DNA of 64,000 nt from Mucilaginibacter terrigena (GCF_004168255.1 NZ_SEWG01000001.1:248001-312000); one strand, 5' to 3'. Positions 50,315 through 60,321 are shown, counted from the first letter of the stretch. Notes: generated by a model from the letters alone, not told the origin. A program made the numbers and translations.

Positions 50315-52465
50315 CTAATCGATAGTAAACATCAAACCCACCTTTTCCTCCTGCGAATTACTGCCCAATACAAGCTTATACTCGCCCGGATAGATCTTCC
50401 ATTTGTTGGCAGTCAGGTCCCATTTTTGCAACTCCCTAACCGGGATGCGGATGGTTGCTGTTTGCTGCGCTCCTTTAATTACACTCACCCGTTTAAAAGC
50501 TTTCATTTCCTTTACGGGCATCCGGTCAATTTTGGGGTATTGGATGTAAGCCTGCACCACCTCGTCACCATTATAACCACCTGTGTTTTTTATATCTATG
50601 CTTACGCTGATGGTATCAGCAGCTTTGTAGGTGGTTTTAAAGTCGCCGATGGTGGCATAATCAAATTTGGTATAGCTCATGCCAAAACCAAAGGGGTATT
50701 GCACCGGGCCGCTGTAATAGCGATAGGTGTGACCCTGCATATTATAATCCTTATAATCGGGCAGGTTGCTCAGCGCTTTATAAAAAGTAACCGGCAAATG
50801 CCCCGATGGCGATACATCGCCAAACAGGATATCGGCCAGCGCGTTGCCGCCCTGTTCGCCGGGGTACCAGGCCAGTATTACGGCATCGGCATAAGGGGCA
50901 ATAGCTTCTACATCTATGTCGCTGCCCGCGGTTATTACAGCGATGATGGGTTTCTTAACATCCCTACGCAGGCGCTTTAAAAAAGCGATATGGCTGGCAG
51001 GTAAACTGATATCCAGCCGGTCGCCGCCGCCAGGTGCCAGGAACGCGTCGCCTTCTTCGCCCTCGTTAACCGGCGAAAGGCCAAGCACCGCTACGGTTAC
51101 ATCGGCATTGCCGGCCGCCCAGATGCCGCCAAAATGGGTGGTGTCACGGTTATCGGCCCCAAGGTCATACTCCACGCGGGCAGCAGGGCCAAGTGCGGCG
51201 GTAATGCCTTCTACAAAGTTTACAACTTTGCCGGTACCGTGGTAATTACCTATCAGGGCATCGTATGATGTGGCGTTTGGCCCAATAACCATATAGCTGC
51301 TGTATTTGCTTTTGCTAAGCGGCAGTATATTATTATTGTTTTTTAATAGCACCATACTTTGCTGCGCAACTTTACGGGCAAGCGCTATGTGCTGCGGATT
51401 GTGAACACTATCGGCACCGTAACCATGGTATGGGTTAAGCGAGGCATCATCATAAAAACCAAGCTTAAACTGGGTACGTAAAGTGGCAGATAAGGCTTTA
51501 TCCACATCACTAACTTTTAGCAATTTGCGTTTTACGGCTTTCATTACATCGTTTTGCAGCAGGGTGGAGCAGTCCAGATCTACACCGGCTTTTATGGCTT
51601 CAGCAGCTACGATAACCTGGTCGGGCTGGGTTTTATGGCGAAGGTAAATATCATCCAATGCGCCGCAATCGGTCACCACGTGGCCTTTGAATTTCCATTC
51701 AGTCATCAATATATCTTTCAGTAAAGTATTGCTTGTGCAGCATGGCTCGTCGTTAACGCGGTTGTACGCGCACATAATGCTTTCCACGCCCCCATCAACA
51801 AGGTATTTAAACGAGTAGAGGTAAGTTTCGCGCAGGTCTTTCTGGTCGATAATGGCGTTAAACTCGTGCCGGCCCGCTTCGGGGCCACTGTGCACGGCGT
51901 AATGTTTAGCTGTGGCGCTGGCCTTTAAGTAACGCGGGTCGTCGCCCTGCAAGCCTTTTACAAACGCGCTGCCCATGCGCGATGTAAGAAAGGGGTCTTC
52001 ACCATAGGTTTCCTGTCCCCGGCCCCAGCGCGGGTCGCGGAAGATATTGATGTTGGGTGTCCAAAAGGTGAGCCCCATATATTGCAGCCGCCTTCCCATC
52101 CCGGTGGAAAGGTTATACTTTGCCCTGGCTTCGGTTGATATTACGGTTGAGACCTGTTTTAGCAGATCATCGTTAAAAGTTGCCGCCATGCCGATAGCCT
52201 GGGGGAATATGGTTGCTTCGCCCGCCCGGGCCACACCATGCAGGGCCTCGTTCCACCAGTTGTATGCCGGGATGCCCAGCCGCGGCACAGCTTTGCTTTG
52301 ATAACCCAAAAGGGCGATCTTTTCTTCCAGGGTTAAACGTGATACCAGGTCTTTTACGCGGGCATCCAAAGGTTGTTTACTGTCTTTATAAATTGTTTTT
52401 TGCTGCGCGGATGCTATTATCGGCACAAAAAATAAAGCAAGCAGATAACAAAAGCGAGTTTTCAT
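50315..52465 (-). CDS. Glycoside hydrolase family 3 (beta-xylosidase/glucosidase-like)
   Basis: 716 residues. Signal peptide 1-20 (IIASAQQ). A GH3 N-terminal barrel has RLGIPAYNWWNEALHGVARAG, and the nucleophile Asp sits in KGHVVTDCGALDDI (about residue 270). A GH3 C-terminal alpha/beta domain and a fibronectin-III-like end (about 590-710) follow. The sequence pattern AYNWWNEALHGV is that of plant/bacterial beta-xylosidases of GH3. Probably periplasmic, acting on plant-derived oligosaccharides. Neighbours GH29 and SMP-30 suggest carbohydrate use. Confidence 0.92.
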   Translation of the reverse strand: MKTRFCYLLALFFVPIIASAQQKTIYKDSKQPLDARVKDLVSRLTLEEKIALLGYQSKAVPRLGIPAYNWWNEALHGVARAGEATIFPQAIGMAATFNDDLLKQVSTVISTEARAKYNLSTGMGRRLQYMGLTFWTPNINIFRDPRWGRGQETYGEDPFLTSRMGSAFVKGLQGDDPRYLKASATAKHYAVHSGPEAGRHEFNAIIDQKDLRETYLYSFKYLVDGGVESIMCAYNRVNDEPCCTSNTLLKDILMTEWKFKGHVVTDCGALDDIYLRHKTQPDQVIVAAEAIKAGVDLDCSTLLQNDVMKAVKRKLLKVSDVDKALSATLRTQFKLGFYDDASLNPYHGYGADSVHNPQHIALARKVAQQSMVLLKNNNNILPLSKSKYSSYMVIGPNATSYDALIGNYHGTGKVVNFVEGITAALGPAARVEYDLGADNRDTTHFGGIWAAGNADVTVAVLGLSPVNEGEEGDAFLAPGGGDRLDISLPASHIAFLKRLRRDVKKPIIAVITAGSDIDVEAIAPYADAVILAWYPGEQGGNALADILFGDVSPSGHLPVTFYKALSNLPDYKDYNMQGHTYRYYSGPVQYPFGFGMSYTKFDYATIGDFKTTYKAADTISVSIDIKNTGGYNGDEVVQAYIQYPKIDRMPVKEMKAFKRVSVIKGAQQTATIRIPVRELQKWDLTANKWKIYPGEYKLVLGSNSQEEKVGLMFTID

Positions 52466-52600
52466 ACAGGCAGGATAAAGGGAATGCTAACTTAAAAGAA
52501 ATAGGCCGCTCTGCCAATTATTTTGTGTTGAAATGTTAGATTTGATTTCGAATTTCGGATTTTCAATTTCGAATTTATTGCCTTATATAGAAGTAACCCT

Positions 52601-54127
52601 ATGAAACGTTTATCGCTGCTTTTTACGCTATCAGTGTTAACCTTATGCGCTTTTGCACAGCCCGCACCAAAACCTTATGGGCCATTGCCTACCCAAGGCC
52701 AGTTAAACTGGCAGGAAACGGGCATGTATTGCATTATTCATTGGGGGGTAGATACTTATACCGATAAGGAGTGGGGCTATGGCGATGAAGGCCCCAAGCT
52801 GATCAATCCGTCAAATTTTAGCGCTATGCAGATTGTGGGCGCGGCCAAGGCAGGCGGCTTTAAGGGCGTTGTTGTAGTAGCCAAACACCACGACGGCTTT
52901 TGCCTATGGCCGACCAAAACTACCAAGCATAATATCAGTAATAGTCCGTACAAAAACGGCAAAGGCGACATTTTACGCGAATACCGCGAGGCCTGCGACA
53001 AACTGGGCATGAAGATGGGCGTTTATTGCTCGCCCTGGGACAGGAACAGTCCGCTGTATAGCAAGCCGGAATACGTAACACAGGTTTATCGCGAGCAACT
53101 GAAGGAATTGTACAGCAATTACGGCCCGCTGTTCATCTCGTGGCACGATGGCGCCAACGGTGGCGATGGCTTTTACGGCGGCGCGCGCGAGGAACGTAAG
53201 ATAGACCGCTCTGTTTACTACGGCTGGGACGAGACATGGGGCATCACCCGCAAAATGCAGCCCAACGCTGTGATTTTTGGCGATGTTGGCCCGGATGTGC
53301 GCTGGGTAGGTAACGAACGCGGACAAGCCGGCGAAACCAGCTGGGCCACTTATACGCCCCATGCACCCGACGAAGGCAAAAAACCGGGTAACGGCTATGT
53401 GAAAGATTATGAAGGCACCGACGGCCACCGCGATGGCCAATACTGGATGCCCGCTGAGTGTGATGTTTCGCTAAGGCCGGGCTGGTTTTACCACAAACGG
53501 CAGGACGATTCAGTGAAAACACCGCAAGCTTTATTGAACCTGTACTATCAAAGCGTTGGCCGCGGCGCGGCGCTTGACCTTGGTTTATCGCCGGACAGGA
53601 CGGGGCAATTATTTGAAAATGATGTGAAGTCCCTTAAAGCATTTGGCGATATACTAAAACAAACTTTTGCAGTTAATTTGGCTATGGGCGCAACCCTAAC
53701 CGCAAGTAATACAAGGGGCAATAACAAGGTGAAATTTGGCGCGACAAACCTGCTGGATAACGACAGGTACAGCTACTGGGCTACTGACGATAAGGTGAAA
53801 ACGCCGCAATTGGTATTGAACCTGCATCAGCCAAAAACATTTGATGTGATACGCCTGCGCGAGAACATTAAACTGGGCCAGCGGATAGAAGAAATAGCCG
53901 TTGATGCCTGGCAGGATGGTAAATGGCAGCAGATCGCTAAAGCTACAAGTATTGGTGGCAACAGGCTGATAAAATTAGCGCAGGCAGTTAAAACCAATAA
54001 GGTGCGGCTGCGTATTACCAGGTCGCCGGTGTGTATCGCGCTGAGCGATTTCGGGCTTTATAAAGAGGGTAAGTTAAACGATGTTGCATCGTTAATGGAT
54101 AACCAATCGGGTAAAGCTTTTAAATGA
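52601..54127 (+). CDS. GH29 alpha-L-fucosidase
   Basis: 508 residues. Signal peptide 1-19 (LCAFAQ). A GH29 barrel at about 25-370 contains MYCIIHWGVDTYTDKEWGYGD, KHHDGFCLW and the presumed nucleophile Asp in LFISWHDGANGG (about residue 185). The C-terminal 130 residues form a galactose-binding/discoidin-like beta sandwich (NLLDNDRYSYWATDDKVKTPQ). Its stop overlaps the start of the SMP-30 gene (ATGA), so the two are coupled. Confidence 0.92.
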   Translation: MKRLSLLFTLSVLTLCAFAQPAPKPYGPLPTQGQLNWQETGMYCIIHWGVDTYTDKEWGYGDEGPKLINPSNFSAMQIVGAAKAGGFKGVVVVAKHHDGFCLWPTKTTKHNISNSPYKNGKGDILREYREACDKLGMKMGVYCSPWDRNSPLYSKPEYVTQVYREQLKELYSNYGPLFISWHDGANGGDGFYGGAREERKIDRSVYYGWDETWGITRKMQPNAVIFGDVGPDVRWVGNERGQAGETSWATYTPHAPDEGKKPGNGYVKDYEGTDGHRDGQYWMPAECDVSLRPGWFYHKRQDDSVKTPQALLNLYYQSVGRGAALDLGLSPDRTGQLFENDVKSLKAFGDILKQTFAVNLAMGATLTASNTRGNNKVKFGATNLLDNDRYSYWATDDKVKTPQLVLNLHQPKTFDVIRLRENIKLGQRIEEIAVDAWQDGKWQQIAKATSIGGNRLIKLAQAVKTNKVRLRITRSPVCIALSDFGLYKEGKLNDVASLMDNQSGKAFK

Positions 54128-55023
54128 TGAATTACAGGATAATCACAGTTGTTCTTTGGACGATCTTTGGCGTTTCGGGTGCGGTTTTTGGGCAGGAAAA
54201 GCCGCTTTTTAACGCTAATGAGAAACCGCAACTTATCTCCAAACAATTCGCTTTTACCGAAGGCCCGGCAGTGGATAAAGCGGGCAATGTATTTTTCACC
54301 GATCAGCCTAATAACAAAATCTGGAAGTATGGTATCGATGGCAAGCTATCCATATTTATGGATAACGCCGGCCGGCCAAACGGGATGTATTTTGACCATA
54401 AGGGCAACTTAATTGTTTGTGCCGACGAACATAACCAGCTTTGGCGGGTTAGCGCCGATGGTAAGGTAAAAGTGCTGCTAAAGGAACTCAACGGCAAACT
54501 GCTTAACGGCCCTAATGACCTGTGGGTTGATAAGAAGGGCGGCGTTTACTTTACCGACCCATACTACAAGCGCGATTACTGGAAACGTACACAACCTGAA
54601 CTGGAAGGGCAGAAGGTTTACTACTTATCCAACAGTTCGTTACAGCCCGAGATAGTGGATGAAACCCTGAAGAAGCCAAACGGTATCGTAGGCACACCCG
54701 ATGGCAATTACCTGTACGTGGCCGATATTGGCGATAACAAGATCTACAAGTTCAATATAGATACCGACGGCACTTTAGACGACCGCCAGGTGTTTGCCGA
54801 ACAAACCGCCGATGGCATCACCCTTGATGAACAGGGCAACCTGTATGCCGCCGGTAATGGCGTCACCATCTACAACCCCAAAGGCCGGAAGATAGCCCAT
54901 ATCGATATCCCTGAACCGTGGACGGCCAACGTTTGCTTTGGCGGCATGAACAGGGATGTGCTGTTCATCACCGCTTCAAAAGCGATCTATACGATGAAGA
55001 TGAATGTGAAAGGGGTGGAGTAA
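54124..55023 (+). CDS. SMP-30/gluconolactonase-family protein, secreted
   Basis: 299 residues. Signal peptide of about 24 residues (GAVFGQEK). A six-bladed propeller has the metal ligands of the SMP-30 family: Glu in FTEGPAVD (about 42), Asn in NGPNDLWVD (about 127) and Asp in YVADIGDNKIYKF (about 200). Hydrolyses sugar lactones in characterised relatives. Translationally coupled to the fucosidase; it could open fuconolactone or another lactone (inferred). A second ATG three bases further on could equally be used. Confidence 0.9.
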   Translation: MMNYRIITVVLWTIFGVSGAVFGQEKPLFNANEKPQLISKQFAFTEGPAVDKAGNVFFTDQPNNKIWKYGIDGKLSIFMDNAGRPNGMYFDHKGNLIVCADEHNQLWRVSADGKVKVLLKELNGKLLNGPNDLWVDKKGGVYFTDPYYKRDYWKRTQPELEGQKVYYLSNSSLQPEIVDETLKKPNGIVGTPDGNYLYVADIGDNKIYKFNIDTDGTLDDRQVFAEQTADGITLDEQGNLYAAGNGVTIYNPKGRKIAHIDIPEPWTANVCFGGMNRDVLFITASKAIYTMKMNVKGVE

Positions 55024-55108
55024 ACTTTTAAAACTGTGCAAACGCACAATGCATGTCGTCGATTAGATGCTTCACTATCGTTCAGCATGACAAATATGGC
55101 TACCCCGG

Positions 55109-56284
55109 TTAAATTTTCCTCTGCGCCTTCTCCCAAACCGAACTTTGCCGGGTAGTGAAGTAGCGGACGATACCCGCTATCACCGCGTAATTCATTACAC
55201 AAAAATAATAGGGGATAAACAATATTTTAATACGGATGTGGCGCTCTTCCATAATGTAGCCAAGGATGGCTAACGAATAAAACAGCACCTGCCCGCCAAA
55301 TAATACTTCGTAAATAACGCCCTTGCCTGCAAACGCTATAGCAAAGTTGGTAATGAATGCTAATATCAGGAAGAAGGGCGTAACCGTCCACCGCAGCACG
55401 CGGTGACTCACATATTGGAACGACAATACCGGGAACTTAAACGGCAGCAGCAAGGCCTTTAAACGCAGGATAGACTGGATGCCCCCGGCCGCAATGCGAA
55501 TTTTCCGTTTTAACTCTTCCGATACATTTTCGGATGCGGTTTCCAGCGCGTAGGCTTCGGGTTCGTAAATAATGCGGTAGCCTTTGGCGGCTATCAGCAT
55601 CGATATCATAAAATCATCCAGCACGGTATCGGCGGGTACATCCTGGTATAGGCTGCGCCTAACGCTGAACAGTTCGCCCGCGGCACCCACCACAGAGTAC
55701 AGTTCCGAATCCCATTTCTTCAGCGCCGACTCATACTTCCAGTAAAAACCTTCGCCCGCTGCACTGGCATCGGCGCTGGCATCTATCTGTACCCGTTTTT
55801 CGCCCGCCACAGCGCCAACGGTTTTATCGCTGTAATGGCGGCAAATGCGGGTAATGGCTTCGGGGTTTAAAAAAGTATTGGCGTCGGTAAATACCACCAC
55901 TTCGGTATCAACATATTCCATTGCGCGGTGTACGGCGGCTATTTTGCCGGCGCGTTCCGGGCGGTGCAGCAATTGAATCTGCGGGTGTTGTGCAATTATT
56001 TCAGCTGTACGGTCGGACGAGCCATCAGTCACAAAGACAAACTTCAGCTTGCCTTCGGGATAGTTTAGCTGCAGGCTGTTGGCAATTTTCTGCGCTATAA
56101 AATGCTCTTCGTTGTAAGCGGCAACCACAAGGGTGCAGGTAGGTAGCTCATCATCGGCAACAACCGGTAAAACAGGCTTGCCTTTAATAGCCCGTTTTAT
56201 CTTAATGATAAAATACAGCAGGAAGCCATAGCCAACAAAGGTGTAAGCAGCAATAAAAAGGCTTATCCAAAAAGCAATTATCAT
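55109..56284 (-). CDS. GT2 glycosyltransferase with membrane helices
   Basis: 391 residues. N-terminal membrane helix, then a GT2 domain (LVVAAYNEEHFIAQKIANSL; FVTDGSSDRTAEI; VVFTDANTFLNPEA with a DxD-like motif; DDFMISMLIAAKGYRI). Several C-terminal helices follow (about 290-375), as in processive or polysaccharide-type GT2 enzymes. Overlaps the following gene's start region by 4 nt. Probable role: surface polysaccharide or glycolipid assembly. Confidence 0.88.
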   Translation of the reverse strand: MIIAFWISLFIAAYTFVGYGFLLYFIIKIKRAIKGKPVLPVVADDELPTCTLVVAAYNEEHFIAQKIANSLQLNYPEGKLKFVFVTDGSSDRTAEIIAQHPQIQLLHRPERAGKIAAVHRAMEYVDTEVVVFTDANTFLNPEAITRICRHYSDKTVGAVAGEKRVQIDASADASAAGEGFYWKYESALKKWDSELYSVVGAAGELFSVRRSLYQDVPADTVLDDFMISMLIAAKGYRIIYEPEAYALETASENVSEELKRKIRIAAGGIQSILRLKALLLPFKFPVLSFQYVSHRVLRWTVTPFFLILAFITNFAIAFAGKGVIYEVLFGGQVLFYSLAILGYIMEERHIRIKILFIPYYFCVMNYAVIAGIVRYFTTRQSSVWEKAQRKI

Positions 56285-57204
56285 GAAACTTTATTGATAG
56301 TAAAACCCAGTTCGGTACTGTGCTTGCTATGGGTCATGTTCCACCAAATGGCACGGAACAGGATGTTGATAAAATTGTATTTCTTCTCTTTTACATAGCG
56401 CAGCAAATTACGCGGCACTACCATCAATACAAAATAAATATAGAAAACGAATGCCTTAAAAGCAGGCGCGTTATGGCGGATGAACAGGATGCGGTTGCGG
56501 TTCATAAAGTACTCTTTAAATGCGCTGTTCTTGCCCACCGTCATCGATTCTTTGTGGTAAATAACCGCATCGCCACGAACCCAGGCCTGGTAACCCGATC
56601 TGTTGATGCGTTCGCCCCAGTCAACTTCCTCGTAATAAATAAAAAAGTTATCGGCCATTAATCCGGCTTTTTCGCAAGTCTCTTTTTTTACCATCATGGC
56701 GCCGCCGTGGCAGTAACCGGTTTGGCCAAGCAGATTATCGTACTGTCCAACATCCTTTTCATTTTTGCCGACAGCCCGGTTACGGCAGGTATAATAATCA
56801 ACCTGGGTAAAGCCAACGTACTGTATAATGCTCCTGTCGAAATCGTAAACCAGTTTTGGCGATATAATGCCAACATGGGGGTGTGTATCTAAAATATCAA
56901 CCAGTTTTTGCACCAGGCCGGGGCTAAATTCGGTATCGTTGTTCACCAAAAAATAATACTCGCCTGTGGCTTGCGCAATGCCAATGTTATTACCGCCCGA
57001 GAAACCCAAATTGCTTTCTGAACGTATAAACTTAACATCGGGATATTTACCTGTCCACAGTGGGATGGGGTTTACAGTGCTGCCGTTGTCAACTACAATT
57101 ACCTCAAGGTTTTCGTAAGTATTTGTTGCGGCTATTGATATTAAAAGCTCTTCTGTGATTTTATCCTGGTTGAAATTTATGGTTACAACAGATACTTTTT
57201 TCAT
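56281..57204 (-). CDS. GT2 glycosyltransferase (rhamnosyltransferase-like)
   Basis: 307 residues. Soluble GT-A fold at the N-terminus (VVTINFNQDKITEELL; VVDNGSTVNPIPLW; NLGFSGGNNIGIAQATGEYYFLVNNDTEFSP containing the NND motif; FFIYYEEVDWGERINRSGY). A C-terminal amphipathic/hydrophobic part (residues about 240-275) suggests peripheral membrane attachment. Upstream partner of the next GT2 gene with a 4-nt overlap, forming a two-gene unit with no visible flippase or polymerase. Confidence 0.9.
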   Translation of the reverse strand: MKKVSVVTINFNQDKITEELLISIAATNTYENLEVIVVDNGSTVNPIPLWTGKYPDVKFIRSESNLGFSGGNNIGIAQATGEYYFLVNNDTEFSPGLVQKLVDILDTHPHVGIISPKLVYDFDRSIIQYVGFTQVDYYTCRNRAVGKNEKDVGQYDNLLGQTGYCHGGAMMVKKETCEKAGLMADNFFIYYEEVDWGERINRSGYQAWVRGDAVIYHKESMTVGKNSAFKEYFMNRNRILFIRHNAPAFKAFVFYIYFVLMVVPRNLLRYVKEKKYNFINILFRAIWWNMTHSKHSTELGFTINKVS

Positions 57205-57262
57205 GCAGTATATTTTAATGCCATAATATTAGTAAAAGTTACGCATTTATAATCATTTAAAG

Positions 57263-57763
57263 TTGAAGGATAAAGCAGTTATTAACGAAGCCGCGTTACT
57301 TGATCAAAAAGCTGATGAGTTAGTAGCTTTGCTTCAGCATAGGGTTATTAATGCCCGGCAGGCAAAAGCTATACAGCACAAAATAAACAAAGCCCTTGAC
57401 GAGGCATCGCTGCCAAAAACCATCGGGGCCTTTGCCGAACTGGATACCGACCGCGACCGGCTCGACCTGCTGAACGATTTTGAACTCCTGCTGTCGCAGC
57501 ACCAGCTGGATACCGATGATTCAAAAAAATACCTTACCCACGAGCGGGTTAAAAAATCGGTTGTTGTAATTATAGGGATAGTAATGATAACGCTGGGTAT
57601 GGCCATGATAATTATGCCCGCGCCGCCTTATTTTGAAATGTTTACAGTGTTTTATTTTAACGATAACGACGGCGTTACCCTGATGGACCTGATAGCATTG
57701 CTTATTGTATTTACAGGTGTATATTTGTTTTTAAGCTCGCTGCTAAAAAAACGTACCGCATAA
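57263..57763 (+). CDS. Small two-helix membrane protein, TTG start
   Basis: 166 residues with a TTG start at 57263-57265 (no in-frame ATG before residue 100 makes a sensible N-terminus). A charged soluble helical part (about 1-100), then two transmembrane helices at about 100-122 and 142-160. No family recognised. It sits 10 bp before the receiver-PP2C gene and is probably the first gene of the signalling cassette that runs to 60321. Confidence 0.6.
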   Translation: MKDKAVINEAALLDQKADELVALLQHRVINARQAKAIQHKINKALDEASLPKTIGAFAELDTDRDRLDLLNDFELLLSQHQLDTDDSKKYLTHERVKKSVVVIIGIVMITLGMAMIIMPAPPYFEMFTVFYFNDNDGVTLMDLIALLIVFTGVYLFLSSLLKKRTA

Positions 57764-57772
57764 CCCTTACAC

Positions 57773-58906
57773 ATGCCCGTATCAAAAAAGATCCTGTTGG
57801 TTGATGATAACCCCTTTGTTTTAGAGATGATGGGTAGGGCCTTAAGTAAAGAAGGGTTTTACTGCATGAAGGCCATATCGGCAACCGCCGCGATGGAAAT
57901 ATTAACGCAGGAGCGGCCGGATATTATCTTGTCTGATTATCACATGCCCGATATCGACGGTTTCGCGTTCAGGCAAAGCCTGATAGCTACGCCGGAGTTT
58001 AAGGATATCCCTTTTATGTTCCTTACATCGGAGGTTGATAATGATGTGATGCTGGAGGGGATAAACCTGGAAGCGGTAGATTACATACTGAAGGACACCC
58101 CGCTGCCCGTAGTGGTATCAAAAGTAAACAACTTTTTAAACACCGTGCGCGAGCAGCACGAGCGAACCCTGAAGGAACTTAGCGTAGCCGCTATGGCGCT
58201 TAACCTGCATTCGGTGCCGCAAAAGCTGCCTGTTATAAATGGTTTCGGGGTTGATTTCTGGCATAAATCATTTCAGAACTACCCCGGTGGTGATTTTATA
58301 GATTTTATTACCATTGATGAGCGCTGCACCTTTGTAGTTTTGGGCGATGTGATGGGGAAGAAGTGGGGCGCCTGGTATTTCTCGTTCGGGTTTTTAAGTT
58401 ATATCCGGGCGGCGGTGCGTATCTGCATCTCCGAAGGTAACTTCTCTACCAAAAACATCCTGCAAAAAATAAACGCCGTGGTATACCATGACCCTGTGGT
58501 GAATGATGTGCTTTCGAGCCTGTCGTTGCTGATGATAGATACCAATAAATCAACGATCACCTATTCGGGTGCGGGCGACCTGCCATTGCTGTATTACAAC
58601 AATGCGGGCGAAAGCCTTGAACAGGTCAAATCTTCGGGCATGTTGCTTGGCCTGATGCCCAATGGCGATTTTGATGAAATAACCTTAAAATTAAAAAAAG
58701 GCGACAGCCTGTATATTTTTACCGATGGTATTATTGATTTTGAAGGCGGGGAAGGTAAAAAAACCGATTATAACACTTTTACACAAGCTATAGAACCATA
58801 CCTGAACAAGCCCTTTGCCGATTTTAAAAACAGCGTGTTTATAAAGGAGAAAACGGCCGCGCATATTGACGATTGCAGCTTAATTTATTTACAAAAAACA
58901 AGTTAA
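57773..58906 (+). CDS. Receiver-PP2C (SpoIIE/RsbU-type) phosphatase
   Basis: 377 residues. Receiver domain 1-125 with Asp11/Asp12, phosphoacceptor Asp55 (LSDYHMPDIDGF), Thr85 (FLTSE) and Lys107. A PP2C-type SpoIIE phosphatase follows at about 150-375, with metal-binding Asp192 in GDVMGK and a late FTDGI motif. Such proteins dephosphorylate a STAS antagonist and are switched by a histidine kinase. No kinase is adjacent. Stop and next start overlap as TAATG with the STAS gene. Confidence 0.93.
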   Translation: MPVSKKILLVDDNPFVLEMMGRALSKEGFYCMKAISATAAMEILTQERPDIILSDYHMPDIDGFAFRQSLIATPEFKDIPFMFLTSEVDNDVMLEGINLEAVDYILKDTPLPVVVSKVNNFLNTVREQHERTLKELSVAAMALNLHSVPQKLPVINGFGVDFWHKSFQNYPGGDFIDFITIDERCTFVVLGDVMGKKWGAWYFSFGFLSYIRAAVRICISEGNFSTKNILQKINAVVYHDPVVNDVLSSLSLLMIDTNKSTITYSGAGDLPLLYYNNAGESLEQVKSSGMLLGLMPNGDFDEITLKLKKGDSLYIFTDGIIDFEGGEGKKTDYNTFTQAIEPYLNKPFADFKNSVFIKEKTAAHIDDCSLIYLQKTS

Positions 58907-59247
58907 TGATATTAGTAACCAACACACATAAGGATGCTCTGATAGCCGGTATACAGGTAAAGGAAGCGAATTTAACCGTATCAGATGGCTTTAAAAACGA
59001 AATGACCGCGCTGATAGACCAGGACAATAAATACATTGTGGTGGATTTTGAACAGGTAATATACGTGGATAGCTCGTTTTTGGGTGCATTGGTGTCGGCG
59101 CTTAAATATGCCATTGCTAATAAAGCCGAGATAGTAGTGGCAGGGTTAAATAAAGATGTTAGCGGCCTGTTCCAGCTGATACGGCTGGACAAGGCATTTA
59201 AGATCTATGTGTCTGCAGCAGAGGCCGCTGATAACAAAGCACAATAA
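58906..59247 (+). CDS. STAS-domain anti-sigma-antagonist-like protein
   Basis: 113 residues from ATG 58906-58908 (MILVTNTHKD). STAS fold with the presumed phosphorylatable Ser56/Ser57 in VIYVDSSFLGALVSAL. Overlaps the phosphatase stop by one base. It would be the substrate of the PP2C phosphatase and the HATPase kinase on either side, as in the RsbU-RsbV-RsbW partner switch. Confidence 0.88.
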   Translation: MILVTNTHKDALIAGIQVKEANLTVSDGFKNEMTALIDQDNKYIVVDFEQVIYVDSSFLGALVSALKYAIANKAEIVVAGLNKDVSGLFQLIRLDKAFKIYVSAAEAADNKAQ

Positions 59248-59248
59248 T

Positions 59249-59785
59249 ATGCCCGGTACTGTATCAAAAAAATATGTTTTCAATAATAATGCTGATGGTA
59301 TGTACCCATTGGTTCTTACCATTATTGAAGATCTGGGCCAGATCAATGAGCATACCGCCTTCAAAGTTAAAATGATATTGGTAGAACTGATCACAAATTC
59401 GCTCAAGCATTCCGGGCAGGGCGATACTACTATAGCCATAACTGCATCAGGCAATATCATCACCATTAAAAAAACAGATACAGGCAACGGCCTCGCCGTG
59501 CGTTGCGGCAATAATTTATTAGAGTGGCCCTTGCCCGGCAAGCACCACGCCGGTAAAATTATTACTGTTTACAACGATAGCAGCGCTGTTTTGAAGGCAA
59601 AGCTGCATAATAATTGTATGCTGCTATTTTTTATAGAAGAAACCGAAGAAACCGACCCAATTGATATCAATAGCCTGGCCGAACATTTTGGGTTGATGAT
59701 CATTACAAGGGCGTGTGATAAGTTTGAGTACGGGTTTGATATCGATACATGTACAAACTCTTTTACGGTTAGCCTCACCGTCTGA
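59249..59785 (+). CDS. RsbW-like HATPase (anti-sigma/kinase-type) protein
   Basis: 178 residues from ATG 59249-59251 (MPGTVSKKYV), 2 nt after the STAS stop. The N-box is KMILVELITNSLKHSG near residue 45, and the nucleotide-lid motif is KTDTGNGLAV in place of DxGxG. A C-terminal extension of about 80 residues is longer than simple RsbW proteins. No sigma factor gene is adjacent, so the output partner is unknown. Confidence 0.8.
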   Translation: MPGTVSKKYVFNNNADGMYPLVLTIIEDLGQINEHTAFKVKMILVELITNSLKHSGQGDTTIAITASGNIITIKKTDTGNGLAVRCGNNLLEWPLPGKHHAGKIITVYNDSSAVLKAKLHNNCMLLFFIEETEETDPIDINSLAEHFGLMIITRACDKFEYGFDIDTCTNSFTVSLTV

Positions 59786-59850
59786 TTTAAATATCACCTT
59801 TTGAAATGCGCGTTAAATTGTCTTATTTTAAAGATACAAACAGAGCGTAA

Positions 59851-60321
59851 ATGACTTTGAACTTTTGGGCGCGAAACCGATCGGTAATATTATATGGCGT
59901 ATCGCTGGCCATTCTATTATTTTTAATGAAATGGCTGGAGTGGCGGTTCATAATTGTCGACTATGCGTTTGAATTATACGCAGGTGCGCTGGCCGTTATA
60001 TTCACCGCCCTTGGTATCTGGCTTGCCACCAAATTAACAAAGCCAAAAACCAATACCATTATTGTAGAAAAAGAAGTAATGGTAACAAACGGTGATTTTG
60101 TTTTGGATGAAAAGCAACTTGCCGGACTGGGCATAAGCAAACGCGAACTTGAAGTGCTGCAGTTAATGGCCGAAGGCTTAAGCAACCACCAGATAGCAGG
60201 GCGTTTATTTGTATCGCTTAATACCATTAAAACCCACTCATCAAAAGTATTTGAAAAGCTGGAAGTACAGCGCCGCACCCAGGCGGTTGATAAGGCCAGG
60301 AGGTTAAACCTTATTCCCTGA
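59851..60321 (+). CDS. Membrane-anchored LuxR-type regulator
   Basis: 156 residues. Two transmembrane helices at about 12-28 and 38-60. A short linker follows, then a LuxR/NarL helix-turn-helix at about 90-150 (GISKRELEVLQLMAEGLSNHQIAGRLFVSLNTIKTH). No receiver domain. A DNA-binding domain tethered to the membrane next to a partner-switching cassette is an unusual output arrangement. The gene starts 66 bp after the HATPase stop and may be part of the same operon. Confidence 0.85.
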   Translation: MTLNFWARNRSVILYGVSLAILLFLMKWLEWRFIIVDYAFELYAGALAVIFTALGIWLATKLTKPKTNTIIVEKEVMVTNGDFVLDEKQLAGLGISKRELEVLQLMAEGLSNHQIAGRLFVSLNTIKTHSSKVFEKLEVQRRTQAVDKARRLNLIP

